The translations under genes were made by a program, and so were the position numbers. Source: Betaproteobacteria bacterium HGW-Betaproteobacteria-4 (lineage in GTDB: Bacteria > Pseudomonadota > Gammaproteobacteria > Burkholderiales > Rhodocyclaceae). Taken from it: a stretch of 47,247 bases of DNA. Below the pieces are notes generated by a model, which was not told the DNA's origin, made no database searches, and saw nothing but the letters and a program-made list of their open reading frames with translations. The stretch spans positions 1-47,247 of the forward strand of contig PHCH01000083.1 in NCBI GenBank assembly GCA_002840785.1, in the 5' to 3' direction. Shown here one piece after another: positions 1-8,081 of this stretch (position 1 is its first letter; the number at the start of each line of letters is the position of its first letter).

Positions 1-33
1 GATTTTCTCGATGGTTTTAACGTTAGACATCAT
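1..33 (-). CDS. Start of an unidentified minus-strand gene (partial)
   Basis: On the minus strand two consecutive ATG codons (33-31 and 30-28) open a frame reading MMSNVKTIEKI that runs off the window edge. A GGAG Shine-Dalgarno-like sequence lies about 6-10 bases upstream (complement of positions 39-43). Only eleven codons are visible, so the product cannot be identified. It would be divergent from the CBS-domain gene. Confidence 0.4.
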   Translation of the reverse strand, partial: MMSNVKTIEKI

Positions 34-303
34 TCAATCTCCATACGCTAGTGTAATAGGGTTACCCAAGCATCCTAGCGATATATGCCTTAGGTGATAT
101 GACCAAGTGTATAGATGGTTATGACATTTCGCAAGTGGCAATGCCAATAAATTTGTTAAATTCGCGTGACTTTTTGTAACACCTGGTGCTCTTGCCATAG
201 CCCTTCAACCTTATGCAAGACGAGAAGTGCCGTTATCCTTTCCGAATTGCGGAGGATGCTCTAAGATCATCCGACCAATTAAAACCGAGTGCGGGAGAGC
301 GCA
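34..303. other. Intergenic region, probably divergent promoters
   Basis: This 270-base stretch between the minus-strand start and the CBS gene is visibly richer in A+T than the rest of the window. It must hold the promoters for both directions. No -35/-10 pair, operator palindrome or RNA structure could be assigned with confidence. The end (about 290-300) holds the GGAGAG ribosome-binding site of the CBS gene. Confidence 0.4.
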
Positions 304-750
304 ATGCAGGTGCGGGAAATACTACGGGTCAAGGGTGGAACGCTGTTTACGGTTGCGCCGCAACAGTCTCTGGCTTTTGCTGTGGATAGCATGGCCGACC
401 TCGATGTCGGCTCGCTGGTGGTCATGGACGGCGGCAAGATGGTTGGCATGCTGACCTTCCGTGAAGTTCTCATGGCTCTCAAAGGCAAAGCGGCGACGGC
501 AGAAAGTCTGACCGTCGGCGACGTCATGGTTACGCATCCGGTCACCGCCTATCCCGATATGGAGGCGAACGACCTGCGCCGGCTCATGATCGAAAAGCGC
601 TCGCGTTACCTGCCGGTCGTTGAAGAAGGCACGCTGATGGGCGTCATCTCGTTTCTCGATGTGGCCAAGGCGGTTCTCGAGGAGCAGAGTTTCGAGAACA
701 AGATGCTGAAGAGCTATATCAAGAACTGGCCAACAGACCAGGAGGCCTGA
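304..750 (+). CDS. CBS-domain pair protein
   Basis: A 148-residue soluble protein made almost entirely of two CBS domains (about residues 8-60 and 74-130), the fold that binds adenosyl ligands such as AMP, ATP or SAM. The second repeat shows the usual pattern of a VGDVM segment, then SRYLPVVEEG and GVISFLDVAK. The short C-terminal tail is charged. The ATG at 304 is preferred over the GTG-type start at 289 because GGAGAG lies 5-10 bases before it. The gene is followed at once by a strong terminator, so it is probably a single-gene transcript. Ligand and partner cannot be read from the sequence. Confidence 0.85.
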   Translation: MQVREILRVKGGTLFTVAPQQSLAFAVDSMADLDVGSLVVMDGGKMVGMLTFREVLMALKGKAATAESLTVGDVMVTHPVTAYPDMEANDLRRLMIEKRSRYLPVVEEGTLMGVISFLDVAKAVLEEQSFENKMLKSYIKNWPTDQEA

Positions 751-765
751 GTCGCCAGCTTGTGC

Positions 766-796
766 AAAAGGCAGCTTTGGCTGCCTTTTTGTCGTT
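766..796 (+). terminator. Rho-independent terminator after the CBS gene
   Basis: A perfect 10-bp stem, AAAAGGCAGC (766-775) with GCTGCCTTTT (780-789), closed by the tetraloop TTTG and followed by T-rich TGTCGTTT. Confidence 0.9.
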
Positions 797-911
797 TACG
801 GCCGGCGATTGGCTTGAAGTCGATGCTTGTCCGGCATCTCGATGCGGCGCGGGGGAGGCATCCCGCCTGGCGTGGTAAACTTCTCGCTTCCATATAGAGA
901 ACCCAGCTTCC

Positions 912-1929
912 ATGTCAGGCAATACTTTCGGCTCCTTGTTTACCGTTACCTCCTTTGGCGAGTCACACGGCCCGGCGATCGGCTGCGTCGTCGACGGTTG
1001 CCCACCTGGGCTGGCCTTGTGCGAGGCCGATATTCAGGCCGAGCTTGATCGCCGCAAGCCGGGAACGTCGCGTCATGTGACGCAGCGCCGCGAGCCCGAT
1101 ACCGTCGAGATACTTTCCGGTGTCTTCGAGGGCAGGACGACGGGCACCCCGATTGGTCTGCTCATTCGCAACCAGGATCAGCGCAGCAAGGACTACGGCA
1201 ATATCGCCGATACCTTCCGGCCTGGCCACGCCGATTACACCTACACCCAGAAAAAAGTGGCTGAATGAACGCTATGGCGTCACTATTTGTGGCTGGATGA
1301 GTGCGCTGGGGCCGATCGAGATTCCCTTCGTTTCGGCCGACGATATTCGCGAAAATGCGTTTTTTGCGCCGAATGCAGCGCTGGTTCCGGAGCTCGAAAG
1401 CTACATGGACAGCTTGCGCAAGTCGTTGGATTCGGTGGGGGCCAAAATCACCGTGACGGCCACCGGCGTGCCGCCGGGTTGGGGGGAGCCGGTTTATGAC
1501 CGGCTTGATGCCGAAATTGCCTACGCCATGATGGGCATCAACGCCGTCAAGGGGGTCGAAATCGGTGCCGGCTTTGCTTCGGTTGCCCAAAAAGGCAGCG
1601 AACACGGTGATGAAATGACTCCGCAGGGCTTCAAGACCAACCATGCCGGCGGCGTGCTGGGCGGCATTTCGACCGGTCAGGACATCATTGTCAACATGGC
1701 GATCAAACCGACCTCATCCATTGCCCAGTCGCGTCACTCGATCGATCGCCAGGGCAACGCCATTGAGGTGGCGACCGAGGGGCGGCACGATCCCTGTGTC
1801 GGCATTCGCGCGACGCCGATTGCCGAGGCCATGCTGGCGCTGGTGTTGATCGATCATGCTCTGCGCCACCGCGCCCAGTGTGGTGACGTGGTGTGTGCTA
1901 CGCCGCGCATTCCGGGGAAATCCGCGTAA
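912..1929 (+). pseudogene. aroC: Chorismate synthase, frame broken by an internal loss
   Basis: Chorismate synthase converts EPSP to chorismate using reduced FMN, the last shared step to aromatic amino acids. Signature 1 ([10 protein letters not shown], about residue 15) is present, and the C-terminal signature around [17 protein letters not shown] is intact. After DYTYTQK (about 1255) the frame shifts by one and resumes at [10 protein letters not shown] (about 1257). By comparison with E. coli AroC about 27 residues are missing, the stretch that carries the conserved GGGRSSARETA signature 2. The remaining sequence shows no other stop or decay. As written it would give a truncated, inactive protein; because the enzyme is normally essential, a sequence-level error is the simpler reading. 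Start ATG at 912 is the first Met before the conserved N-terminus. Confidence 0.9.
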
Positions 1930-1981
1930 TATTTCTACGTTGCCGCTCAGGCGGCTGGTCATCGCAACAGGGAGAGAAACC

Positions 1982-2248
1982 ATGCAAGTTGATCACCATG
2001 ATCTGTACCAGGAGTTTCCTGAGTTCAGGGACGCCATCGATGTCCTCAAAGCTGGCAACGCCTATTTTTCCCGGCAGTTCGCTTCCTACAATCGTCTTAC
2101 CGGCAAGGTCGAGGATCTGGAGGAGCATGACATGCCGGTCGGCGATTTCACCATCGAGGACATGAAGAAGCAGCGCGTCAAATTGAAGGATGAAATCTAC
2201 CATCTGCTGCTCGCCTTCCGCGCCGGCCAGCAATCGGTCAAGGCCTGA
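1982..2248 (+). CDS. YdcH-like (DUF465) small protein
   Basis: An 88-residue, highly charged, helical protein of the YdcH/DUF465 type. The family features seen are an N-terminal acidic helix (HHDLYQEFPEFRDAI), then DMPVGDFTIEDMKKQR and KLKDEIYHLL near the C-terminus. It probably forms a short coiled coil; family function is not established. ATG at 1982 follows an AGGGAGAG ribosome-binding site at good spacing. It lies 52 bases after aroC in the same direction, so it could be cotranscribed. Confidence 0.85.
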   Translation: MQVDHHDLYQEFPEFRDAIDVLKAGNAYFSRQFASYNRLTGKVEDLEEHDMPVGDFTIEDMKKQRVKLKDEIYHLLLAFRAGQQSVKA

Positions 2249-2267
2249 TTAGGGCCTGTGCCCGAGG

Positions 2268-2295
2268 ATGCATCCGGTAAAATCGCCGGATGCAT
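2268..2295 (+). promoter_or_regulatory. Stem-loop covering the MFS start codon
   Basis: Perfect 10-bp inverted repeat ATGCATCCGG (2268-2277) and CCGGATGCAT (2286-2295) with an 8-base loop TAAAATCG. The right arm contains the ATG (2290) of the MFS gene. It has no T-tract, so it is not a classic terminator; it could restrain translation or be an operator. Confidence 0.6.
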
Positions 2296-3477
2296 GCATT
2301 GCCTTACTGGCGCCTCTCGGGCTACTACTTTTTCTATTTCGCCTTCATTGGCGCTTTCTCGCCCTATTTCGGGCTCTATCTCCAATCCCTGAATTTTTCG
2401 GCCTGGGACATCGGTCTGCTGATGTCGCAGATGCAGTTGATGCGCCTTTTCGGCCCCAATCTATGGGGCTGGCTGGCTGACCGTTTCGGTCGGCGCATGG
2501 CGATCATCCGGCTGGCCGCCGGAATTGGGTTGGCCGGATTCACCGCTTTTTTCTGGCTCGACAAATTGCCCGGCATGCTGGTCGCGATGGCCGTGCTCGC
2601 CTTTTTCTGGAGCGCCGCCCTGCCGCTGGTCGAGACGCTGACCTTCGACCATCTGCGCGAAGAGCGGGGGCGCTACAGCCGCATCCGCTTATGGGGATCG
2701 ATCGGCTTCATCGTCGCCGTGATGGGGACCGGCGCGCTACTCGACATGGCGCCGCCGGTTGGCGTGCTCTGGGTGTGCTGGGCGATTCTGGCCGGCATTC
2801 TCTTTTATGCGTTGACCCTGCCGGAAGCGCCGCCGGTCGCACATGAGAGCGACACTCAGCGGATTGGTGAAATTCTGCGCCAGCCGAAAGTGATTGCGCT
2901 GATGACCGCCTGCTTCGCGATGTCGGCGGCGCATGGCGCCTTCTACGTTTTTTACTCGATCCATCTCGATGCCCACGGTTACTCGAAGACTGAAGTCGGC
3001 TTGCTCTGGTCGCTCGGCGTGGTGGCTGAAATCGTTGTCTTCATGTTCATGGCCCGGCTGTCGCGGCGGTTTTCGCTGCGCGCCATCCTGCTCGCCAGTT
3101 TCGGCGCGGCGGTCGTGCGTTTCCTGCTCATGGGCTGGGGTGTCGAATCGGCGGCCATCATGATTGTCGTCCAGTTGCTACACGGCCTGACGTTCGGCGC
3201 CTACCACGCGGCTTCCATCGCGGCAGTGAATCAGTGGTTTCCCGGTCGGGCGCAGGGGCGGGGACAGGCGCTGTATTCAAGTCTGTCGTTCGGCGCTGGC
3301 GGCTTGCTCGGCGCGCTGATCAGCGGCCGGACCTGGGATTCGCTGGGCTCTGGCTGGACCTTTACGCTCGGTGCCGTGTTCGCGCTGGTCGGCTTGGTGC
3401 TGGTCTGGGGCTGGGTCGGCGCGAATGCTACGGTCAACCGGGAAAACAGGGCAAAAACGAAAGATCCTGTGCAATAA
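2290..3477 (+). CDS. MFS transporter, 3-phenylpropionate/nucleoside-symporter type
   Basis: A 395-residue inner-membrane protein with about twelve hydrophobic segments. The N-terminus ([19 protein letters not shown]) and the loop after TM2 ([10 protein letters not shown]) match the MFS_1-like branch that includes HcaT (3-phenylpropionate) and nucleoside:H+ symporters. Substrate is unknown; no catabolic gene is nearby. The ATG at 2290 sits within a 10-bp inverted repeat and no good Shine-Dalgarno is visible, so translation may be controlled or weak. The last codons ([12 protein letters not shown]) are made by a copy of the dispersed 40-bp repeat at 3427-3463, so the tail is probably not conserved. 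Confidence 0.85.
   Translation: MHALPYWRLSGYYFFYFAFIGAFSPYFGLYLQSLNFSAWDIGLLMSQMQLMRLFGPNLWGWLADRFGRRMAIIRLAAGIGLAGFTAFFWLDKLPGMLVAMAVLAFFWSAALPLVETLTFDHLREERGRYSRIRLWGSIGFIVAVMGTGALLDMAPPVGVLWVCWAILAGILFYALTLPEAPPVAHESDTQRIGEILRQPKVIALMTACFAMSAAHGAFYVFYSIHLDAHGYSKTEVGLLWSLGVVAEIVVFMFMARLSRRFSLRAILLASFGAAVVRFLLMGWGVESAAIMIVVQLLHGLTFGAYHAASIAAVNQWFPGRAQGRGQALYSSLSFGAGGLLGALISGRTWDSLGSGWTFTLGAVFALVGLVLVWGWVGANATVNRENRAKTKDPVQ
3427..3463 (-). repeat. Dispersed 40-bp repeat, copy 1
   Basis: On the plus strand this copy reads TGCTACGGTCAACCGG, then an A-rich run, GGGCAAAAA and CGAAAG. It forms the 3' end of the MFS reading frame. Orientation '-' means the TTTTCCGGTTGACCGTAG form is on the minus strand; the same convention is used for all copies. 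Confidence 0.7.
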
Positions 3478-3507
3478 TTCAAGGCTTTACAGCCCACATT
3501 ACGCACC

Positions 3508-4873
3508 ATGTCGAAGACCAGCTGATGGCACGGCCCTTCTCTATATTGATCGTCACCTCGTCCATGAAGTGACCAGCCCGCAGGCTTTCGAGGGCCTCAA
3601 GCTGGCCGGCCGCAAGCCTTGGCGCATTTCGTCCATCGTCGCGACGGCCGACCACAACACGCCGACCGATCATTGGGACGAAGGCATCAAGGACCCCGTG
3701 TCGCGTCAGCAGGTTGAAACCCTGGATGACAATATCCGCGAAGTCGGCGCGCTGGCCTACTTCCCGTTCAAGGACGCGCGGCAGGGCATTGTGCACGTCG
3801 TTGGTCCGGAAAATGGTGCCACGCTGCCCGGCATGACCGTTGTTTGCGGTGACTCGCATACCTCGACACACGGCGCCTTCGCCTGCCTGGCGCACGGCAT
3901 CGGTACCTCGGAAGTCGAGCACGTGCTGGCTACCCAGTGCCTGCTGCAAAAGAAGTCGAAGACCATGTTGATCGCCGTCGACGGCAAGCTCGGCAAAGGC
4001 GTCACCGCCAAGGATGTGGCGCTGGCCATCATCGGCACCATCGGCACGGCCGGCGGTAACGGCTACGCCATCGAATTCGGCGGCAGCGCCATTCGCGGCC
4101 TGAGCATGGAAGGGCGCATGACCCTGTGCAACATGGCCATCGAAGGCGGTGCGCGCATGGGCTTTGTCGCGGTCGACGACAAAACCATCGATTATTTGAA
4201 AGGCCGCCCGTTCTCACCGAAGGGTGACGTCTGGGAAAAAGCGGTCGCTTACTGGCGCACGCTGCATTCTGACGCCGGCGCGCAGTTCGACCGCATCGTC
4301 ACGCTGAAGGCCGAAGAGATTCGTCCGCAGGTGACCTGGGGTACTTCGCCCGAAATGGTCGTCGCCATCGATGCCGTCGTTCCCGATCCGGCCAAGCAGA
4401 CCGACCCAGTCAAGCGCGAAGGCATGGAACGCGCCCTGCAATACATGGGTCTTAATCCCAATACGCCGATCAACCAGATCGCCATCGACAAGGTATTCAT
4501 TGGCTCCTGCACCAACTCGCGCATTGAAGACCTGCGCGAGGCGGCATCCGTGCTCAAGGGGCGGCATGTCGCGGCGACTGTCAAGCTGGCCCTGGCTGTG
4601 CCGGGTTCCGGCCTGGTCAAGCGTCAGGCCGAAGCCGAAGGACTGGACAAGGTGTTCATCGCGGCAGGTTTCGAGTGGCGCGAACCGGGTTGTTCGATGT
4701 GCCTGGCCATGAATGCCGACCGTCTGGAACCGGGCGAGCGCTGTGCCTCGACCTCCAACCGCAATTTCGAAGGCCGTCAGGGGCCGGGCGGACGAACTCA
4801 TTTGGTCAGCCCGGCCATGGCAGCTGCGGCAGCAATTGCCGGCCGTTTTGCCGACGTGCGAGACGTTCTGTAA
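3508..4873 (+). pseudogene. leuC: 3-isopropylmalate dehydratase large subunit, frame broken near the start
   Basis: LeuC with LeuD isomerises 2-isopropylmalate to 3-isopropylmalate with a [4Fe-4S] cluster. From [17 protein letters not shown] (3521) the protein is full length, with the cluster cysteines in [11 protein letters not shown] and [12 protein letters not shown]. The expected start MSKT (ATG 3508) is in a different frame: the family segment LYDKLW..HVV (about 14 residues, about 40 bases) is missing between T4 and ADGT. The open frame extends upstream to 3371 without a sensible start. Apart from this junction (about 3520) the gene looks healthy, so the loss is probably not biological. 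Confidence 0.92.
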
Positions 4874-4888
4874 GAAGGAGCGACGATC

Positions 4889-5104
4889 ATGAAGAATTGG
4901 CTTGTCGTGCTCGCTGTGTGTGGTTTGGTCGCCTGCAATACTGCGCAGGGCGTCAAGAAGGATGTCGCCATCGGCGCTGAAAAGACCGGTGAGGCTTTGC
5001 AAAAGGGCGGCGAAGCCGTCGGGAGCGCCCTGCAAAAAAGTGGCGAGGCGGTGGGCGGCGCCCTCAAAAAGGGCGGTGACGCCGTGCAGAAAGTGGTGGA
5101 GTAA
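4889..5104 (+). CDS. Small entericidin-like lipoprotein with 11-residue repeats
   Basis: A 71-residue protein with a type II signal peptide ([16 protein letters not shown]; lipobox LVAC, Cys16). The mature part is about 4-5 units of an 11-residue amphipathic repeat ([33 protein letters not shown]), predicting a helix lying on or in the periplasmic face of a membrane. It starts 16 bases after leuC with a GAAGGAG ribosome-binding site, and its stop overlaps the leuD start (TAATG). It is therefore embedded in the leucine operon. Entericidin-type lipoproteins between leuC and leuD are, from memory, found in other betaproteobacteria; their job in leucine synthesis, if any, is unknown. Confidence 0.85.
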   Translation: MKNWLVVLAVCGLVACNTAQGVKKDVAIGAEKTGEALQKGGEAVGSALQKSGEAVGGALKKGGDAVQKVVE

Positions 5105-5742
5105 TGGATAAATTCGTTCGTCTGGAAGGTTTGGTGGCGCCCCTCGACCGCAATAACGTCGATACCGATGCGATCATCCCCAAGCAGTTTCTCAAGTCCA
5201 TCAAGCGTTCAGGCTTCGGGCCGAATGCCTTTGATGAGTGGCGCTACATGGATGTCGGTCAACCGGGGCAGGATGCCTCAGGGCGGCCGAAGAATCCGAA
5301 CTTCGTGCTGAACCAGCCACGTTATCAAGGGGCGCAGGTTTTGCTGACGCGCGCCAATTTTGGCTGCGGCAGTTCGCGCGAGCATGCGCCGTGGGCTCTA
5401 CTCGATTTTGGTTTCAAGGCCATCATCGCCGAATCGTTCGCCGACATCTTCTTCAACAACTGCTACAAGAATGGGATTGTGCCGATCGTTTTGCCGGCTG
5501 CCGAAGTCGAAGCCTTGTTCAAGCAAGTCGAAGCAACGCCCGGTTACAAGCTGGTTGTCGACCTGCAGGCACAGGCTGTCATTCGCCCCGATGGCTATGG
5601 CATTCCGTTCCATATCGACGCTTTCCGCAAGGAATGCCTGATCAATGGTTGGGACGACATCGGCCTGACTCTGCGCCATGCCGAGAAAATTCGCGAATTC
5701 GAAGAAAAACGTCGTATCAACCAGCCCTGGCTGTTTGCGTAA
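5104..5742 (+). CDS. leuD: 3-isopropylmalate dehydratase small subunit
   Basis: A 212-residue protein matching full-length LeuD, which supplies the swivelling domain of isopropylmalate isomerase. Family motifs seen are [14 protein letters not shown] near residue 18 and [15 protein letters not shown] near residue 85, plus the C-terminal GWDDIGLTL. The ATG at 5104 overlaps the stop of the lipoprotein gene by one base. leuB follows 12 bases after the stop with AAGGAAA, so leuC-lipoprotein-leuD-leuB is one translationally linked unit. Confidence 0.97.
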   Translation: MDKFVRLEGLVAPLDRNNVDTDAIIPKQFLKSIKRSGFGPNAFDEWRYMDVGQPGQDASGRPKNPNFVLNQPRYQGAQVLLTRANFGCGSSREHAPWALLDFGFKAIIAESFADIFFNNCYKNGIVPIVLPAAEVEALFKQVEATPGYKLVVDLQAQAVIRPDGYGIPFHIDAFRKECLINGWDDIGLTLRHAEKIREFEEKRRINQPWLFA

Positions 5743-5754
5743 TAAGGAAAAACC

Positions 5755-6807
5755 ATGAAGATTTGTGTTCTGCCGGGTGACGGCATCGGTCCGGAAATCG
5801 TTGCTGAAGCCGTGCGTGTGCTTAAGTCACTTGATCTCAAGCTGGAACTGGAAGAAGGCCTGATCGGTGGTGGCGCCGTTGATGCGACGGGAACGCCGTA
5901 TCCTGAAGCGACCAAGAAGCTGACAGCAGAAGCCGATGCCATCCTGCTCGGCGCTGTCGGCGGCCCGAAATGGGACGTGCTCGCCCGCGAGTTGCGTCCG
6001 GAACGCGGCCTGCTCGGTATTCGCAAGGATCTCGGACTGTTCGCCAATCTGCGCCCGGCGATTCTCTACCCGGAACTGGCCAATGCCTCGACGCTGAAAC
6101 CTGAGGTGGTTTCCGGTCTGGACATCCTGATCGTTCGCGAATTGACTGGCGACATCTATTTCGGTCAGCCGCGCGGCATCCGTGAAGAAAACGGCGAGCG
6201 TGTCGGCTTCAATACCATGGTCTACAGCGAGTCGGAAATTCGCCGCATCGGCCATGTCGCCTTCCAGGCTGCGCAGAAACGCAACAAGAAGCTGTGCTCG
6301 GTCGACAAGATGAATGTGCTGGAAACAACCCAGCTCTGGCGCGATGTGATGATCGAAATCGCCCATGATTATCCGGATGTTGAGCTCAGCCACATGCTGG
6401 TCGACAACGCTGCCATGCAACTGGTCAAGGCGCCGAAGCAGTTTGACGTGATGGTCACCGGCAATATGTTCGGCGACATCCTGTCCGATGAGGCTTCCAT
6501 GCTGACAGGTTCCATCGGCATGCTGCCTTCGGCCTCGCTCGATGCCAACAACAAGGGGATGTACGAGCCGTCACACGGTTCGGCCCCTGACATCGCAGGC
6601 CAGGGCGTGGCCAATCCTCTGGCGACCATTCTCTCGGTGGCGATGTTGCTACGCTACACATTTGGACTCGAAGAGCAGGCACTGCGCGTCGAAAATGCGG
6701 TCAAAAAGGTCTTGGCCCAAGGCTATCGGACCGGGGATATTTACGAACGCGGGACCAACAAGGTGGGTACGAAGGAAATGGGCGATGCTGTGCTGGCAGC
6801 GCTGTAA
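5755..6807 (+). CDS. leuB: 3-isopropylmalate dehydrogenase
   Basis: A 350-residue, full-length enzyme that oxidises and decarboxylates 3-isopropylmalate to 2-oxoisocaproate with NAD+. Seen: GDGIGPEI at residue 7, the substrate-binding arginines around [13 protein letters not shown], and the decarboxylating dehydrogenase signature [19 protein letters not shown]. The ATG at 5755 follows AAGGAAAAACC. It is the third enzyme gene of the leucine operon and is followed 26 bases later by asd. Confidence 0.97.
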   Translation: MKICVLPGDGIGPEIVAEAVRVLKSLDLKLELEEGLIGGGAVDATGTPYPEATKKLTAEADAILLGAVGGPKWDVLARELRPERGLLGIRKDLGLFANLRPAILYPELANASTLKPEVVSGLDILIVRELTGDIYFGQPRGIREENGERVGFNTMVYSESEIRRIGHVAFQAAQKRNKKLCSVDKMNVLETTQLWRDVMIEIAHDYPDVELSHMLVDNAAMQLVKAPKQFDVMVTGNMFGDILSDEASMLTGSIGMLPSASLDANNKGMYEPSHGSAPDIAGQGVANPLATILSVAMLLRYTFGLEEQALRVENAVKKVLAQGYRTGDIYERGTNKVGTKEMGDAVLAAL

Positions 6808-6833
6808 AAAGATTTTTCACGGAGAGTGATGAG

Positions 6834-7905
6834 ATGAAGAAGGTTGGTCTGGTTGGATGGCGCGGTATGGTCGGTTCGGTCCTCATGCAGCGCATGGTGG
6901 AAGACGGTCTTCGGCGGCAAGGAAGCCTCGCTGCCGTTGCAGGATGCCTCCAATATCGAAGCCCTGAAGGCCTGCGAAATCATCATCACCTGCCAGGGGG
7001 GCGACTACACCAAGGAAGTCTTCGCCAAGCTGCGCGCTACTGGCTGGAACGGTCACTGGATCGATGCGGCATCGTCGCTGCGCATGGCCGACGATGCGGT
7101 GATCGTTCTTGATCCGGTCAACATGCACGTCATCAAGGATGCGCTGGCCAAGGGCGGCAAGAACTGGATCGGCGGCAACTGCACGGTGTCCCTGATGCTC
7201 ATGGGTTTGGGTGGCCTGTTCCAGAACGACCTGATCGAATGGGCTACGTCCATGACCTATCAGGCCGCTTCCGGTGCCGGTGCTCAGAACATGCGCGAAC
7301 TGATTGCCCAGATGGGTGCCATCCATTCGTCAGTGGCCGACCTGCTGGCTGATCCGGCTTCCGCCATTCTCGACATCGACCGCAAGGTCGCCGAAACCAT
7401 TCGTTCGGACAGCTTCCCGAAGAAGAACTTCCGCAACACGCCGCTCGCCGGTTCGTTGATTCCGTGGATTGACGTGCCCTACGAGAATGGCCAGTCCAAG
7501 GAAGAATGGAAGGGTGGCGCCGAATGCAACAAGATTCTCGGCAAGCCGGCTTTCCGCTCGGCTGGTTCGATCCCCATCGACGGCTTGTGCGTGCGCATCG
7601 GTGCCATGCGTTGCCACAGCCAGGCGCTGACCATCAAGCTCAAGAAGGATGTGCCGCTCGACGAAATCAGCGACATGCTGGCCAAGGCCAATCCATGGGC
7701 CAAGGTTGTGCCGAATGATCGTGAGATTTCCGAACTTGAACTGACGCCAGCTGCTGTGACCGGTACGCTGACCGTCCCGGTTGGTCGTCTGCACAAGATG
7801 GCAATGGGCCCGGAATACCTGGCTGCCTTTACCTGCGGCGACCAACTGCTGTGGGGGGCTGCAGAGCCGCTGCGTCGCATGCTGCGGATTCTGCTAGACG
7901 CTTGA
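6834..7905 (+). pseudogene. asd: Aspartate-semialdehyde dehydrogenase, frame broken by an internal loss
   Basis: Asd reduces aspartyl phosphate to aspartate semialdehyde, feeding lysine, diaminopimelate, methionine and threonine. [20 protein letters not shown] is the classic N-terminus and starts at ATG 6834 after GGAGAGTGATGAG. At about 6906 the frame shifts by one and resumes at [12 protein letters not shown]; the family segment GDFALIEPVFFTTSNVGG (about 20 residues) is absent. Downstream all is intact: catalytic Cys in GGNCTVSLM, the active-site His in [14 protein letters not shown], and the C-terminus [13 protein letters not shown]. The junction lies in the perfect inverted repeat GAAGAC-G-GTCTTC (6900-6912). 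Asd is normally essential for the cell wall. Confidence 0.93.
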
Positions 7906-7925
7906 TCGGTATCATCTTTGCGCAA

Positions 7926-7962
7926 AAAATGCCGGGGCTTTGACCCCGGCATTTTATTTGTT
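7926..7962 (+). terminator. Strong terminator after asd
   Basis: Perfect 12-bp stem AAAATGCCGGGG (7926-7937) with CCCCGGCATTTT (7944-7955), loop CTTTGA, followed by ATTTGTTG. It closes the leu-asd unit. Confidence 0.95.
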
Positions 7963-8081
7963 GGGGATATGCAAATTGGCGGGTTTGAGAAGCGGGTTTA
8001 GCTTGCATTGCTAAGTACATGATGTTAATTTGAAAGTCCCAAATTTGACGCTCAGGGTTTTGCCGTGAACGGAACTGTACT

